Origin: Streptococcus sp. k-402
GTDB lineage: Bacteria; Bacillota; Bacilli; Lactobacillales; Streptococcaceae
Reading direction: 5' to 3'
NCBI RefSeq assembly: GCF_013277515.1
Contig: NZ_VMNB01000009.1
Location: 61,991 to 103,246, forward strand
Length of the DNA stretch: 41,256 bases
Shown here: positions 1 to 8,867 of the stretch, one piece after another
Position numbering within the stretch: position 1 is the first letter of the stretch
Layout of the letters: every line of letters starts with the position of its first letter
Notes under the pieces: generated by a model
Database searches by the model: none
What the model was told of the DNA's origin: nothing
What the model saw: the letters and a program-made list of their open reading frames with translations, nothing else
Made by a program: the position numbers and the translations under genes

Positions 1-61
1 AGTAACATCTATACGGCAAGGTGAAGCTGACGTGGTTTGAAGAGATTTTCGAAGAGTATTA
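1..61 (+). repeat. BOX element, 3' (boxC-like) end, cut by the window edge
   Basis: The first 61 bases match the right-hand part of the pneumococcal BOX repeat, including ACGGCAAGG, GCTGACGTGGTTTGAAGAG and the terminal GAGTATTA. The same block ends the full BOX at 20785-20891, so the identification is supported within the window. The rest of the element lies outside. It ends 42 bases before the trpX start codon, so it could lie in the trpX leader. Confidence 0.9.
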
Positions 62-103
62 GATAAGTGAAGTATTTTAAAGGAATTAAAAAGGAGAAAT
101 AGA

Positions 104-1108
104 ATGAAAAATAAACGTTTAATTGGAATTATTGCTGCATTAGCAGTCTTAGTAGCAGGAAGCTTGATTTATTCTTCAATGAATAAATCAGAAGCTCAGA
201 ATAATAAGGATGAGAAGAAAATAACCAAAATTGGTGTGCTTCAATTTGTGAGCCATCCATCTCTTGACTTGATTTATAAAGGGATTCAAGCTGGACTTGC
301 AGAAGAAGGATATAAAGATGACCAGTTGAAGATCGACTTTATGAACTCAGAAGGTGACCAAAGTAAGGTTGCGACAATGAGTAAACAATTGGTTGCAAAT
401 GGGAATGACCTTGTGGTTGGTATCGCAACACCAGCTGCTCAAGGATTGGCTAGCGCAACAAAAGACCTACCGGTTATCATGGCCGCTATTACAGACCCAC
501 TTGGTGCTAACTTGGTCAAAGATTTGAAAAAACCAGGTGGCAACGTTACAGGGGTATCTGACCACAATCCAGCTCAACAACAAGTTGAACTCATCAAGGC
601 TCTGACACCGAATGTGAAAACAATCGGAGCTCTTTACTCAAGTAGCGAAGACAATTCAAAAACACAGGTCGAAGAATTTAAGGCTTATGCTGAAAAAGCA
701 GGTCTGACAGTGGAAACATTTGCAGTTCCTTCAACAAATGAAATTGCCTCAACTGTCACTGTTATGACTAGCAAGGTAGATGCTATTTGGGTTCCAATTG
801 ATAACACCATTGCATCAGGATTTCCAACGGTTGTCTCTAGCAATCAAAGTTCTAAGAAACCAATTTATCCAAGTGCGACAGCTATGGTAGAAGTAGGTGG
901 TTTGGCATCAGTTGTAGTTGACCAACATGACCTTGGTGTGGCAACTGGAAAAATGATTGCGCAAGTCTTGAAAGGTGCAAAACCAGCCGATACCCCAGTC
1001 AATGTCTTTTCAACTGGTAAGTCAGTCATCAATAAAAAAATGGCTCAAGAACTAGGTATTACTATTCCTGAGTCTGTTTTCAAAGAAGCAGGACAAGTCA
1101 TCGAATAA
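104..1108 (+). CDS. trpX: Tryptophan-type ABC transporter substrate-binding protein (TrpX-like)
   Basis: 334 residues. It is the extracytoplasmic binding subunit of an ABC importer and belongs to the ABC_sub_bind family, which includes pneumococcal TrpX. A lysine-rich start and a hydrophobic segment (about residues 6-24) form a signal peptide or N-terminal anchor; there is no lipobox cysteine, so anchoring may be by the uncleaved helix. The mature domain starts near residue 40 (KITKIGVLQF) with the alternating beta-alpha pattern of a type I periplasmic-binding fold. The start follows a good AAGGAG site. Permease and ATPase genes follow. L-tryptophan as substrate is inferred from the family; other aromatic ligands are possible. 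Confidence 0.8.
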   Translation: MKNKRLIGIIAALAVLVAGSLIYSSMNKSEAQNNKDEKKITKIGVLQFVSHPSLDLIYKGIQAGLAEEGYKDDQLKIDFMNSEGDQSKVATMSKQLVANGNDLVVGIATPAAQGLASATKDLPVIMAAITDPLGANLVKDLKKPGGNVTGVSDHNPAQQQVELIKALTPNVKTIGALYSSSEDNSKTQVEEFKAYAEKAGLTVETFAVPSTNEIASTVTVMTSKVDAIWVPIDNTIASGFPTVVSSNQSSKKPIYPSATAMVEVGGLASVVVDQHDLGVATGKMIAQVLKGAKPADTPVNVFSTGKSVINKKMAQELGITIPESVFKEAGQVIE

Positions 1109-1116
1109 ATAAGGTA

Positions 1117-1143
1117 GGGAGGAGGAGACTCTTCCCATTTTTT
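1117..1143 (+). terminator. Terminator-like hairpin inside the trpXYZ operon
   Basis: Arms GGGAGGAG (1117-1124) and CTCTTCCC (1129-1136) pair over 8 bp with one G-U pair and a GAGA tetraloop, followed by a run of T (1138-1143). It lies between the binding-protein and permease genes. Such partial terminators often let the binding protein be made in excess over the membrane subunits. Confidence 0.6.
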
Positions 1144-1176
1144 AAAAAGATGAATATAGAAAGGATTAAATAAAAT

Positions 1177-2043
1177 ATGATTGTTTCCATTATTTCTCAA
1201 GGATTTGTCTGGGCTATTCTAGGTCTGGGAATCTTTATGACATTTAGGATTTTGAACTTTCCAGATATGACGACAGAAGGTTCATTCCCTCTTGGGGGAG
1301 CTGTTGCTGTCACTCTGATAACCAAAGGCGTGAACCCTTTTTTAGCGACACTGCTTGCTATAGGAGCCGGTTGTTTAGCTGGAATGGTAGCAGGACTTCT
1401 TTATACAAAAGGGAAGATTCCAACCTTGCTCTCAGGGATTTTGGTGATGACTTCCTGTCACTCTATCATGCTCTTGATTATGGGACGTGCAAATTTAGGC
1501 TTGCTTGGAACCAAGCAAATTCAGGATGCCTTGCCTTTTGATTCGGATTTGAATCAACTTTTGACAGGTCTTATCTTTGTGAGTCTTGTCATTGCTCTCA
1601 TGCTCTTTTTCTTGGACACCAAACTCGGACAAGCCTATATTGCTACAGGTGACAATCCTGATATGGCTAGAAGTTTCGGGATTCATACTGGACGCATGGA
1701 GCTTATGGGCTTGGTCTTATCAAATGGTGTGATTGCCCTTGCAGGAGCTCTCATTGCCCAGCAAGAAGGCTATGCTGATGTATCTCGAGGAATCGGAGTT
1801 ATCGTTGTGGGGCTTGCAAGTTTGATTATTGGAGAAGTTATCTTCAAGAGTTTGAGCTTGGCGGAACGTCTGGTTACCATCGTTGTCGGTTCTATCGCCT
1901 ATCAATTCTTAGTGTGGGCAGTTATTGCGCTTGGCTTTAATACAAGTTACCTTCGTTTGTACAGCGCTGTGATTTTAGCAGTCTGTCTCATGATTCCAAC
2001 ATTTAAGCAAACAATCTTGAAAGGAGCCAAATTAAGCAAATGA
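1177..2043 (+). CDS. trpY: ABC transporter permease (TrpY-like)
   Basis: 288 residues, an integral membrane permease of the BPD_transp_2 (branched-chain/ribose type) family, with about eight or nine hydrophobic segments across its whole length. The stretch ATGDNPDMARSFGI near residue 160 corresponds to the cytoplasmic coupling region typical of the family. It forms the translocation path of the importer together with the binding protein at 104 and the ATPase at 2040. Its stop codon overlaps the ATPase start by four bases (ATGA), so translation is probably coupled. The SD upstream is AAAGGA with a somewhat long spacing. Substrate assignment follows trpX. Confidence 0.8.
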   Translation: MIVSIISQGFVWAILGLGIFMTFRILNFPDMTTEGSFPLGGAVAVTLITKGVNPFLATLLAIGAGCLAGMVAGLLYTKGKIPTLLSGILVMTSCHSIMLLIMGRANLGLLGTKQIQDALPFDSDLNQLLTGLIFVSLVIALMLFFLDTKLGQAYIATGDNPDMARSFGIHTGRMELMGLVLSNGVIALAGALIAQQEGYADVSRGIGVIVVGLASLIIGEVIFKSLSLAERLVTIVVGSIAYQFLVWAVIALGFNTSYLRLYSAVILAVCLMIPTFKQTILKGAKLSK

Positions 2044-2798
2044 CAGCAATTGTAGAATTAAAAAATGCAACCAAAGTCGTTAAAAATGGCTTTGATGAAG
2101 AAAAGATTATTTTAAATGATGTTTCCTTAGAAATTTTTGAACAGGATTTCATCACGATTTTAGGTGGAAATGGTGCTGGGAAATCAACTCTCTTTAACAC
2201 TATTGCAGGAACCTTGTCATTAACCAGTGGAACCATCCGTATTTTGGGTGAAGATGTTACTAAGTTTTCACCAGAGAAGCGGGCTAAGTATCTGTCTCGA
2301 GTCTTCCAAGATCCCAAGATGGGGACAGCTCCCCGTATGACGGTGGCTGAAAATCTTTTGATTGCCAAGTTTCGTGGTGAAAAGCGTGGACTGCTACTAC
2401 GACGCTTGACTAGTTATAAGGATGAATTTCAGGCGACCATTGAAAAAGTAGGAAATGGTCTTGAGAAACACTTGAATACACCGATTGAGTTCTTATCAGG
2501 TGGGCAAAGACAGGCTTTGAGTCTCTTGATGGCAACCTTGAAGCGTCCTGAATTACTCTTGTTAGACGAGCATACTGCAGCCCTGGATCCAAAGACAAGT
2601 GTTGCCCTCATGGAATTGACGGATGAATTTGTCAAGAAGGATCAATTGACAGCGCTTATGATTACCCATCATATGGAAGATGCTCTCAAATATGGCAATC
2701 GCTTAATTGTCATGAAAGAAGGACGAATTATCCAAGATTTGAACCAAGAAGAAAAAGCAAAAATGAAAATCTCTGATTATTATCAACTCTTTGAATAA
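2040..2798 (+). CDS. trpZ: ABC transporter ATP-binding protein (TrpZ-like)
   Basis: 252 residues, normal length for an ABC ATPase. Visible motifs are Walker A GGNGAGKST (residues 42-50), the signature LSGGQ, Walker B LLLLDEHTAALD and the switch histidine in ITHH. It supplies energy to the importer encoded with trpX and trpY. The ATG overlaps the trpY stop (2040-2043). There is no clear terminator in the 22 bases after it; the dnaG promoter begins at 2822, so some read-through into dnaG is possible. Confidence 0.85.
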   Translation: MTAIVELKNATKVVKNGFDEEKIILNDVSLEIFEQDFITILGGNGAGKSTLFNTIAGTLSLTSGTIRILGEDVTKFSPEKRAKYLSRVFQDPKMGTAPRMTVAENLLIAKFRGEKRGLLLRRLTSYKDEFQATIEKVGNGLEKHLNTPIEFLSGGQRQALSLLMATLKRPELLLLDEHTAALDPKTSVALMELTDEFVKKDQLTALMITHHMEDALKYGNRLIVMKEGRIIQDLNQEEKAKMKISDYYQLFE

Positions 2799-2820
2799 AG
2801 TAGGGAAAATGAGTGAAATG

Positions 2821-2863
2821 GTTTACTTTTTTTCTGAAATAAAGTATACTATATAAAGTAAAC
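2821..2863 (+). promoter_or_regulatory. dnaG promoter with a flanking perfect inverted repeat
   Basis: The -35 is TTTACT (2822-2827), the spacer 17 bases and the -10 TATACT (2845-2850). GTTTACTTT (2821-2829) and AAAGTAAAC (2855-2863) form a perfect 9-bp inverted repeat that covers the -35 and the start-site region. The promoter fits the sigma-A consensus; a regulator binding the repeat is inference only. Confidence 0.65.
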
Positions 2864-2887
2864 TATGATAGCATGGAGGTATTGTGT

Positions 2888-4648
2888 ATGGTTGACAAAC
2901 AAGTCATTGAAGAAATCAAAAACAATGCCAACATTGTGGAAGTCATAGGGGATGTGATTTCTTTACAAAAGGCAGGACGGAACTATCTAGGGCTCTGTCC
3001 TTTTCATGGTGAAAAAACACCTTCTTTCAACGTTGTAGAGGACAAGCAGTTTTACCACTGTTTCGGTTGTGGTCGCTCTGGTGATGTCTTTAAGTTCATC
3101 GAGGAGTACCAAGGGGTTCCCTTTATGGAGGCTGTCCAAATCTTAGGTCAGCGTGTTGGGATAGAGGTGGAAAAACCGCTTTATAGTGAGCAGAAGCCAG
3201 CTTCACCCCACCAAGCTCTTTATGATATGCATGAAGATGCTGCCAAATTTTATCATGCTATTCTCATGACAACGACCATGGGGGAAGAGGCCAGAAACTA
3301 CCTTTATCAGCGTGGTTTGACAGATGAAGTGCTCAAGCATTTTCGGATTGGTTTAGCACCTCCAGAACGAAACTATCTCTATCAACGTTTGTCTGGTCAG
3401 TATCGTGATGAGGATTTCCTAGATTCAGGGCTATTTTACCTCTCGGATGCAAATCAATTTGTAGACACCTTTCACAATCGCATCATGTTTCCCCTGACCA
3501 ATGATCAGGGAAAGGTTATTGCCTTCTCAGGTCGTATCTGGCAGAAAACGGATTCACAAACTTCTAAGTATAAAAATAGCCGATCGACTGCAATTTTTAA
3601 CAAAAGTTACGAATTATATCATATGGATAGGGCAAAAAAATCTTCTGGAAAAGCCAGTGAGATTTACCTGATGGAAGGGTTCATGGATGTCATCGCAGCC
3701 TATCGGGCTGGAATCGAAAACGCTGTCGCATCTATGGGAACGGCCTTAAGTCGTGAGCATGTTGAGCATCTGAAAAGGTTAACCAAGAAGTTGGTTCTTG
3801 TTTACGATGGAGATAAGGCTGGTCAAGCTGCGACTTTGAAAGCGCTGGACGAAATTGGTGATATACCTGTGCAAATCGTCAGCATGCCTGATAACTTGGA
3901 TCCGGATGAGTATCTACAAAAAAATGGTCCAGAAGACTTGGCCTATCTATTAACAAAAACTCGTATTAGTCCTATTGAGTTCTACATTCATCAGTACAAA
4001 CCTGAAAATAGTGAAAATCTGCAGGCTCAGATTGAGTTTATTGAAAAAATAGCTCCCTTGATTGTTCAAGAAAAGTCTATCACTGCTCAAAACAGCTATA
4101 TTCATATTTTAGCTGACAGTCTGGCATCCTTTGATTATGCCCAGATTGAGCAGATTGTTAATGAAAGTCGTCAGGCGCAAAGGCAGAATCGCATGGAAGG
4201 GGTTTCCAGACCGACGCAAATCACCATGCCTGTCACCAAGCAGTTATCGGCTATTATGAGGGCAGAAGCTCATCTACTTTATCGGATGATGGAATCTCCT
4301 CTTGTTTTGAACGATTACCGTTTGAGAGAAGACTTTGCATTTGATACACCTGAATTTCAGGTCTTATATGACTTGCTTGGTCAGTATGGCAATCTTCCTC
4401 CAGAAGTTTTAGCAGAACAGACAGAGGAAGTTGAAAGAGCTTGCTACCAAGTCTTAGCTCAGGATTTGCCTGCTGAGATGTCACCGCAGGAACTTAGTGA
4501 AGTAGAAATGACTCGAAACAAGGCTCTCTTGAATCAGGACAATATGAGAATCAAAAAGAAGGTGCAGGAAGCTAGCCATGTAGGAGATACAGATACAGCC
4601 CTAGAAGAATTGGAACGTTTAATTTCCCAAAAGAGAAGAATGGAGTAA
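2888..4648 (+). CDS. dnaG: DNA primase
   Basis: 586 residues from the ATG at 2888. An upstream in-frame ATG at 2873 is rejected because the SD sequence GGAGGT (2875-2880) lies between them and serves 2888. It makes RNA primers at the replication fork. Seen in order: a CHC2 zinc-binding domain (CPFH from residue 37, then CFGCG), the catalytic core with the TOPRIM glutamate in YLMEGFMDV and the acidic pair in VYDGDKAG, and a C-terminal region of the helicase-binding type. It is followed at two bases by rpoD, the usual Firmicute dnaG-rpoD arrangement, here without rpsU. Confidence 0.96.
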   Translation: MVDKQVIEEIKNNANIVEVIGDVISLQKAGRNYLGLCPFHGEKTPSFNVVEDKQFYHCFGCGRSGDVFKFIEEYQGVPFMEAVQILGQRVGIEVEKPLYSEQKPASPHQALYDMHEDAAKFYHAILMTTTMGEEARNYLYQRGLTDEVLKHFRIGLAPPERNYLYQRLSGQYRDEDFLDSGLFYLSDANQFVDTFHNRIMFPLTNDQGKVIAFSGRIWQKTDSQTSKYKNSRSTAIFNKSYELYHMDRAKKSSGKASEIYLMEGFMDVIAAYRAGIENAVASMGTALSREHVEHLKRLTKKLVLVYDGDKAGQAATLKALDEIGDIPVQIVSMPDNLDPDEYLQKNGPEDLAYLLTKTRISPIEFYIHQYKPENSENLQAQIEFIEKIAPLIVQEKSITAQNSYIHILADSLASFDYAQIEQIVNESRQAQRQNRMEGVSRPTQITMPVTKQLSAIMRAEAHLLYRMMESPLVLNDYRLREDFAFDTPEFQVLYDLLGQYGNLPPEVLAEQTEEVERACYQVLAQDLPAEMSPQELSEVEMTRNKALLNQDNMRIKKKVQEASHVGDTDTALEELERLISQKRRME

Positions 4649-4650
4649 TA

Positions 4651-5760
4651 ATGGCAACAAAACAAAAAGAAGTAACAACATTTGATGTACAAGTAGCAGA
4701 ATTTATCCGTAATCATAAGCAAAAAGGGACAGCAACAGATGATGAAATCAACGCAAGTCTGGTTATTCCTTTTACCTTGGACGCTGATGGAATTGAAGAT
4801 CTCTTGCAACGGATTCAGGATGCGGGAATTTCTATCACAGATAACGAAGGAAATCCGAGTGCGCGTGTTCTTAGCACTGAAGAAGAACCAGAACTCAGCG
4901 ATGAGGACTTGATTGGTTCAACTTCGGCTAAGGTCAATGACCCTGTCCGTATGTACTTGAAAGAAATCGGGGTCGTTCCTCTCTTGACCAATGAAGAGGA
5001 AAAAGAATTGGCACTAGCGGTTGAAGCTGGTGATATAGAAGCCAAACAACGTCTTGCGGAAGCCAACCTTCGTTTGGTTGTTTCTATTGCTAAACGCTAT
5101 GTCGGCCGTGGTATGCAGTTTCTTGACTTGATTCAAGAAGGGAACATGGGCTTGATGAAGGCTGTTGACAAGTTTGACTATTCTAAAGGGTTCAAGTTTT
5201 CAACTTACGCAACTTGGTGGATTCGTCAGGCTATCACTCGTGCTATTGCGGATCAAGCTCGTACTATCCGTATCCCAGTTCACATGGTTGAAACTATCAA
5301 TAAATTGGTTCGTGAACAGCGGAATCTCCTTCAAGAATTGGGACAAGATCCGACACCAGAACAGATTGCTGAACGAATGGATATGACCCCTGACAAGGTT
5401 CGTGAAATCTTGAAGATTGCCCAAGAACCGGTATCCCTTGAAACTCCTATTGGTGAAGAGGATGATAGCCACCTTGGGGACTTTATTGAAGATGAAGTGA
5501 TTGAAAATCCAGTTGATTATACAACTCGTATCGTCTTGCGTGAGCAGTTGGATGAGGTCTTGGATACTCTTACAGACCGTGAAGAAAATGTTTTGCGTCT
5601 ACGTTTTGGATTAGATGATGGAAAAATGCGCACCCTTGAAGATGTGGGTAAAGTCTTTAACGTAACCCGCGAGCGTATCCGTCAGATTGAAGCTAAAGCT
5701 TTGAGAAAATTACGCCAACCAAGTCGCAGCAAACCGCTTCGTGATTTTATTGAAGACTAA
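4651..5760 (+). CDS. rpoD: Primary sigma factor (sigma-A/RpoD)
   Basis: 369 residues, the usual length of the streptococcal housekeeping sigma factor, which directs RNA polymerase to -35/-10 promoters. It contains region 1.1, regions 2.1-2.4 with [19 protein letters not shown], region 3, and region 4 ending in the helix-turn-helix [16 protein letters not shown]. The start is two bases after the dnaG stop and the SD lies within the last dnaG codons, so the two genes are co-transcribed. The promoters called in this window (TTGACA-like and TATAAT-like boxes 17 apart) are of the type this protein recognises. Confidence 0.97.
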   Translation: MATKQKEVTTFDVQVAEFIRNHKQKGTATDDEINASLVIPFTLDADGIEDLLQRIQDAGISITDNEGNPSARVLSTEEEPELSDEDLIGSTSAKVNDPVRMYLKEIGVVPLLTNEEEKELALAVEAGDIEAKQRLAEANLRLVVSIAKRYVGRGMQFLDLIQEGNMGLMKAVDKFDYSKGFKFSTYATWWIRQAITRAIADQARTIRIPVHMVETINKLVREQRNLLQELGQDPTPEQIAERMDMTPDKVREILKIAQEPVSLETPIGEEDDSHLGDFIEDEVIENPVDYTTRIVLREQLDEVLDTLTDREENVLRLRFGLDDGKMRTLEDVGKVFNVTRERIRQIEAKALRKLRQPSRSKPLRDFIED

Positions 5761-5774
5761 GAGTGAGGATGAAT

Positions 5775-6104
5775 ATGGCTTATACAGAAGAGCAAATTGA
5801 AAATATCAAAACACGGATTTTAACAGCCTTGGAAGAAGTCATCGACCCTGAGTTGGGAATCGATATTGTCAATCTTGGTTTGATCTACGAGATTCGTTTT
5901 GACGGTGACACAGGGCAAACAGAGATTGATATGACTTTGACAACCATGGGTTGTCCCCTAGCCGACCTTTTGACGGATCAGATTTATGATGCCATGACAG
6001 AGGTACCAGAAGTAACGGATACCGAAGTTAAATTGGTTTGGTATCCAGCCTGGACCGTTGAAAAAATGAGTCGCTATGCACGCATTGCCCTAGGCATTAA
6101 GTAA
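5775..6104 (+). CDS. Iron-sulfur assembly protein of the MIP18/SufT (DUF59) family
   Basis: 109 residues from the ATG at 5775. The in-frame GTG at 5763 and ATG at 5769 are less likely because the SD GAGTGAGG occupies 5761-5768. DUF59 hallmarks are visible: VIDPELGIDIVNLGLIY near the N-terminus and the conserved cysteine in TTMGCPLADLL. Relatives (PaaD, SufT, MIP18) help mature iron-sulfur proteins. It is the third gene of the dnaG-rpoD operon, 14 bases after rpoD, and is followed by a long hairpin. Its precise client in streptococci is not known to me. Confidence 0.85.
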   Translation: MAYTEEQIENIKTRILTALEEVIDPELGIDIVNLGLIYEIRFDGDTGQTEIDMTLTTMGCPLADLLTDQIYDAMTEVPEVTDTEVKLVWYPAWTVEKMSRYARIALGIK

Positions 6105-6120
6105 ACATATAAAAGCATGT

Positions 6121-6180
6121 GAGAGACCCTTGGAAAGCGGAGGAAATTTCCCCTCTTTTCCTCTAGTCTCTCCTTTCTTT
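6121..6180 (+). terminator. Long imperfect hairpin after the dnaG-rpoD operon
   Basis: GAGAGAC (6121-6127) pairs with GTCTCTC (6166-6172). Inside it, GGAAA/TTTCC and GAGG/CCTC segments extend the stem. A T-rich stretch (CCTTTCTTTTG) follows. It fits a factor-independent terminator, though the stem has bulges. Confidence 0.6.
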
Positions 6181-6202
6181 TGCTGATTTTATTCAAAGAA
6201 AA

Positions 6203-6218
6203 TGATATAATAGTAGTT
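6203..6218 (+). promoter_or_regulatory. Extended -10 promoter of cpoA; transcript probably leaderless
   Basis: TGATATAAT (6203-6211) is a perfect TGn extended -10. Only seven bases separate its end from the ATG at 6219, so transcription should begin at or next to the start codon. No SD-like sequence is present in that gap. No good -35 is visible, which an extended -10 can tolerate. Confidence 0.65.
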
Positions 6219-7262
6219 ATGGAAAAAAAGAAATTATGCATCAATATGTTGAGTTCAAGTGAGAAAGTAGCAGGACAAGGAGTTTCAGGTGCTTACCGTG
6301 AATTAGTTCGTCTTCTTCACCGTGATGCCAAGGACCAATTGATTGTTACAGAAAATCTTCCAATAGAGGCAGATGTGACTCACTTTCATACAATTGATTT
6401 CCCCTATTATTTATCAACATTCCAAAAGAAACGCTCAGGGAGAAAAATTGGCTATGTGCATTTCTTGCCTGATACACTTGAGGGAAGTTTGAAGATTCCA
6501 TTTTTCTTAAAGGGAATTGTTAAACGCTATGTATTTTCTTTTTACAACCGGATGGAGCACTTGGTTGTGGTAAATCCGATGTTTATCGAGGATTTGGTGG
6601 CAGCTGGTATTCCACGTAAAAAAGTGACCTATATTCCTAACTTTGTCAACAAGGAAAAATGGCATCCCCTTACACAAGAAGAGGTAGTCAGATTGCGAAC
6701 AGAGCTAGGTCTTAGTGATAATCAGTTTATCGTAGTAGGTGCTGGTCAAGTTCAGAAACGTAAAGGGATTGATGACTTTATCCGTTTGGCTGAGGAATTG
6801 CCTCAGATTACCTTTATCTGGGCCGGTGGTTTCTCTTTTGGTGGCATGACAGATGGTTATGAACGCTACAAGAAAATGATGGAAAATCCTCCTAAAAATT
6901 TGATTTTTCCAGGAATTGTCTCACCAGAGCGTATGCGCGAATTGTATGCCCTAGCGGATCTTTTCTTGTTACCTAGTTACAATGAGCTCTTTCCTATGAC
7001 TATCCTAGAAGCTGCCAGTTGTGAGGCTCCTATTATGTTACGTGATTTGGATCTCTATAAGGTGATTTTGGAGGGAAATTATCGGGCGACAGCAGATAGA
7101 GAAGAGATGAAAGAAGCTATTCTGGAATATCAAGCGAATCCTGTTGCTTTAAAAGACCTCAAAGAAAAAGCTAAGAATATTTCCAGAGAGTATTCTGAAG
7201 ATCATCTGTTGCAAATCTGGTTGGACTTTTATGAGAAACAAGCCGCTTTAGGGAGAAAGTAA
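6219..7262 (+). CDS. cpoA: Glycolipid glycosyltransferase CpoA (GT4 family)
   Basis: 347 residues from the ATG at 6219; a longer frame opens at 6180 but would start upstream of the promoter. It has two Rossmann-like halves of a GT-B enzyme. The C-terminal half carries the retaining GT4 E-x7-E motif (NELFPMTILEAA) and the nucleotide-sugar loop VVGAGQVQKRKG. In pneumococcus, CpoA adds galactose to glucosyl-diacylglycerol to make the bilayer-forming glycolipid that also anchors lipoteichoic acid, and cpoA mutations affect beta-lactam susceptibility. The next gene is the partner enzyme for the first sugar, which supports this role. It acts at the inner face of the membrane. Confidence 0.85.
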   Translation: MEKKKLCINMLSSSEKVAGQGVSGAYRELVRLLHRDAKDQLIVTENLPIEADVTHFHTIDFPYYLSTFQKKRSGRKIGYVHFLPDTLEGSLKIPFFLKGIVKRYVFSFYNRMEHLVVVNPMFIEDLVAAGIPRKKVTYIPNFVNKEKWHPLTQEEVVRLRTELGLSDNQFIVVGAGQVQKRKGIDDFIRLAEELPQITFIWAGGFSFGGMTDGYERYKKMMENPPKNLIFPGIVSPERMRELYALADLFLLPSYNELFPMTILEAASCEAPIMLRDLDLYKVILEGNYRATADREEMKEAILEYQANPVALKDLKEKAKNISREYSEDHLLQIWLDFYEKQAALGRK

Positions 7263-7277
7263 AAAGTGAGGTAATCT

Positions 7278-8603
7278 ATGCGAATTGGTTTATTTACAGA
7301 TACCTATTTTCCTCAGGTTTCAGGTGTTGCGACCAGTATTCGAACCTTAAAAACAGAACTTGAAAAGCAGGGACATGCTGTTTTTATCTTTACGACGACA
7401 GATAAGGATGTCAATCGTTATGAAGATTGGCAAATTATCCGCATTCCAAGTGTTCCCTTTTTTGCTTTTAAGGATCGCCGCTTTGCCTATCGAGGTTTCA
7501 GCAAGGCACTTGAAATTGCCAAGCAGTATCAGCTGGATATCATCCATACTCAGACAGAATTTTCTCTTGGCTTGTTGGGGATTTGGATTGCGCGAGAATT
7601 AAAAATTCCAGTCATCCATACCTATCACACCCAGTACGAAGACTATGTGCATTATATTGCTAAGGGGATGTTGATTCGTCCTAGCATGGTCAAGTACCTG
7701 GTCAGAGGTTTCCTGCATGATGTGGATGGGGTTATTTGCCCGAGTGAGATTGTCCGTGACTTGCTATCTGACTATAAGGTTAAGGTTGAAAAGCGGGTCA
7801 TTCCAACTGGAATTGAATTAGCTAAGTTTGAGCGTCCAGAAATCAAGCAGGAAAATTTGAAAGAACTACGTAGTAAATTAGGGATTCAAGATGATGAACA
7901 GATGTTGCTGAGCCTTTCCAGAGTTTCCTATGAAAAAAATATTCAGGCAGTATTAGCAGCCTTTGCAGAAGTTCTGAGAGAGGAAGATAAGGTTAAACTG
8001 GTGGTAGCTGGGGATGGTCCTTATCTGGATGACCTTAAAGAGCAAGCCAAGAAACTAGAGATTCAAGACTCGGTCATCTTTACAGGGATGATTGCTCCCA
8101 GTGAGACGGCTCTTTACTATAAGGCAGCGGATTTCTTCATCTCGGCATCGACAAGCGAAACCCAAGGCTTGACCTACTTGGAAAGCTTAGCCAGTGGGAC
8201 GCCTGTCATTGCTCATGGAAATTCTTATCTGGACAATCTGATCAGTGATAAAATGTTTGGAACCTTGTACTATGGAGAACATGATTTGGCTGGTGCTATT
8301 TTGGAAGCCCTGATTGCAACGCCAGATATGAATGAGCATACCTTATCAGAGAAATTGTATGAGATTTCAGCTGAGAACTTTGGAAAACGAGTGCATGAGT
8401 TTTATCTGGATGCCATTATTTCAAATAACTTCCAGAAAGATTTGGCTAAAGATGATACGGTTAGTCAGCGTATCTTTAAGACAGTTTTGTATCTACCGCA
8501 AAAGGTGGTCGCTGTACCGGTAAAAGGCTCTAGACGCATGCTGAAGGCTTCAAAAACACAGTTAATCAGCATAAGAGATTATTGGAAAGACCATGAAGAA
8601 TAG
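7278..8603 (+). CDS. Monoglucosyl-diacylglycerol synthase-type glycosyltransferase (GT4)
   Basis: 441 residues, a GT-B fold enzyme. The N-terminal half starts MRIGLFTDTYFPQVSGVATS, the GT4 acceptor-domain signature with glycine-rich loop. The C-terminal half has LSRVSYEKN and the E-x7-E motif in SETQGLTYLESLASG. About 60 extra basic residues at the C-terminus could bind membrane. In pneumococcus the homologue beside cpoA makes alpha-glucosyl-diacylglycerol, the substrate for CpoA. It sits 15 bases after cpoA with a GTGAGG ribosome site, so the two act as one operon. The product assignment rests on family and neighbour. Confidence 0.85.
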   Translation: MRIGLFTDTYFPQVSGVATSIRTLKTELEKQGHAVFIFTTTDKDVNRYEDWQIIRIPSVPFFAFKDRRFAYRGFSKALEIAKQYQLDIIHTQTEFSLGLLGIWIARELKIPVIHTYHTQYEDYVHYIAKGMLIRPSMVKYLVRGFLHDVDGVICPSEIVRDLLSDYKVKVEKRVIPTGIELAKFERPEIKQENLKELRSKLGIQDDEQMLLSLSRVSYEKNIQAVLAAFAEVLREEDKVKLVVAGDGPYLDDLKEQAKKLEIQDSVIFTGMIAPSETALYYKAADFFISASTSETQGLTYLESLASGTPVIAHGNSYLDNLISDKMFGTLYYGEHDLAGAILEALIATPDMNEHTLSEKLYEISAENFGKRVHEFYLDAIISNNFQKDLAKDDTVSQRIFKTVLYLPQKVVAVPVKGSRRMLKASKTQLISIRDYWKDHEE

Positions 8604-8617
8604 AAAGAGGAACAGCT

Positions 8618-8809
8618 ATGAAAAAACAATTAATGAGAAGTGGGCATGACAAAAAGATTGCGGGTGTTTGTGCCGGAGTGGCCCATTATCTTGATATGGA
8701 TCCAACTATCGTTCGCGTAATATGGGGTGTTTTTGCTTGCTGTTACGGAGCGGGAATTGTAGCTTATATCATTTTATGGATTATCGCACCTGTAGCAACT
8801 GACTATTGA
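8618..8809 (+). CDS. Small PspC-domain membrane protein
   Basis: 63 residues, consisting of a single PspC domain. The N-terminal part reads KIAGVCAGVAHYLDMDPTIVR and leads into one hydrophobic helix (about residues 35-57). PspC domains occur in phage-shock and envelope-stress membrane proteins. It is 14 bases after the glycolipid synthase with its own SD (AGAGGA), so it is probably co-transcribed. Its role in streptococci is unknown; the context suggests membrane homeostasis. Confidence 0.88.
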   Translation: MKKQLMRSGHDKKIAGVCAGVAHYLDMDPTIVRVIWGVFACCYGAGIVAYIILWIIAPVATDY

Positions 8810-8834
8810 AAACTAGCTCAATTCATGCTAAGAT
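8806..8834 (+). promoter_or_regulatory. Promoter of the DUF4044 gene
   Basis: The -35 is TTGAAA (8806-8811), the spacer 17 bases and the -10 TAAGAT (8829-8834), with TGC just before the -10 giving an extended element. The -35 overlaps the stop codon of the PspC gene. Confidence 0.65.
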
Positions 8835-8867
8835 AATAGAAAATAGAATGTAACGAAGGAGAAAAAA

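Noticed and set aside
1..103. T-box leader for the tryptophan transporter
   Set aside because: Only a BOX tail and 42 bases precede trpX in the window; no T-box sequence or antiterminator is visible. It could lie upstream, outside the window.
2873..2890. Upstream dnaG start at 2873
   Set aside because: It overlaps the SD GGAGGT, which is correctly spaced for the ATG at 2888.
6180..6218. Longer cpoA protein starting at the TTG at 6180
   Set aside because: The extra codons contain the -10 box and the added residues do not resemble a glycosyltransferase start.
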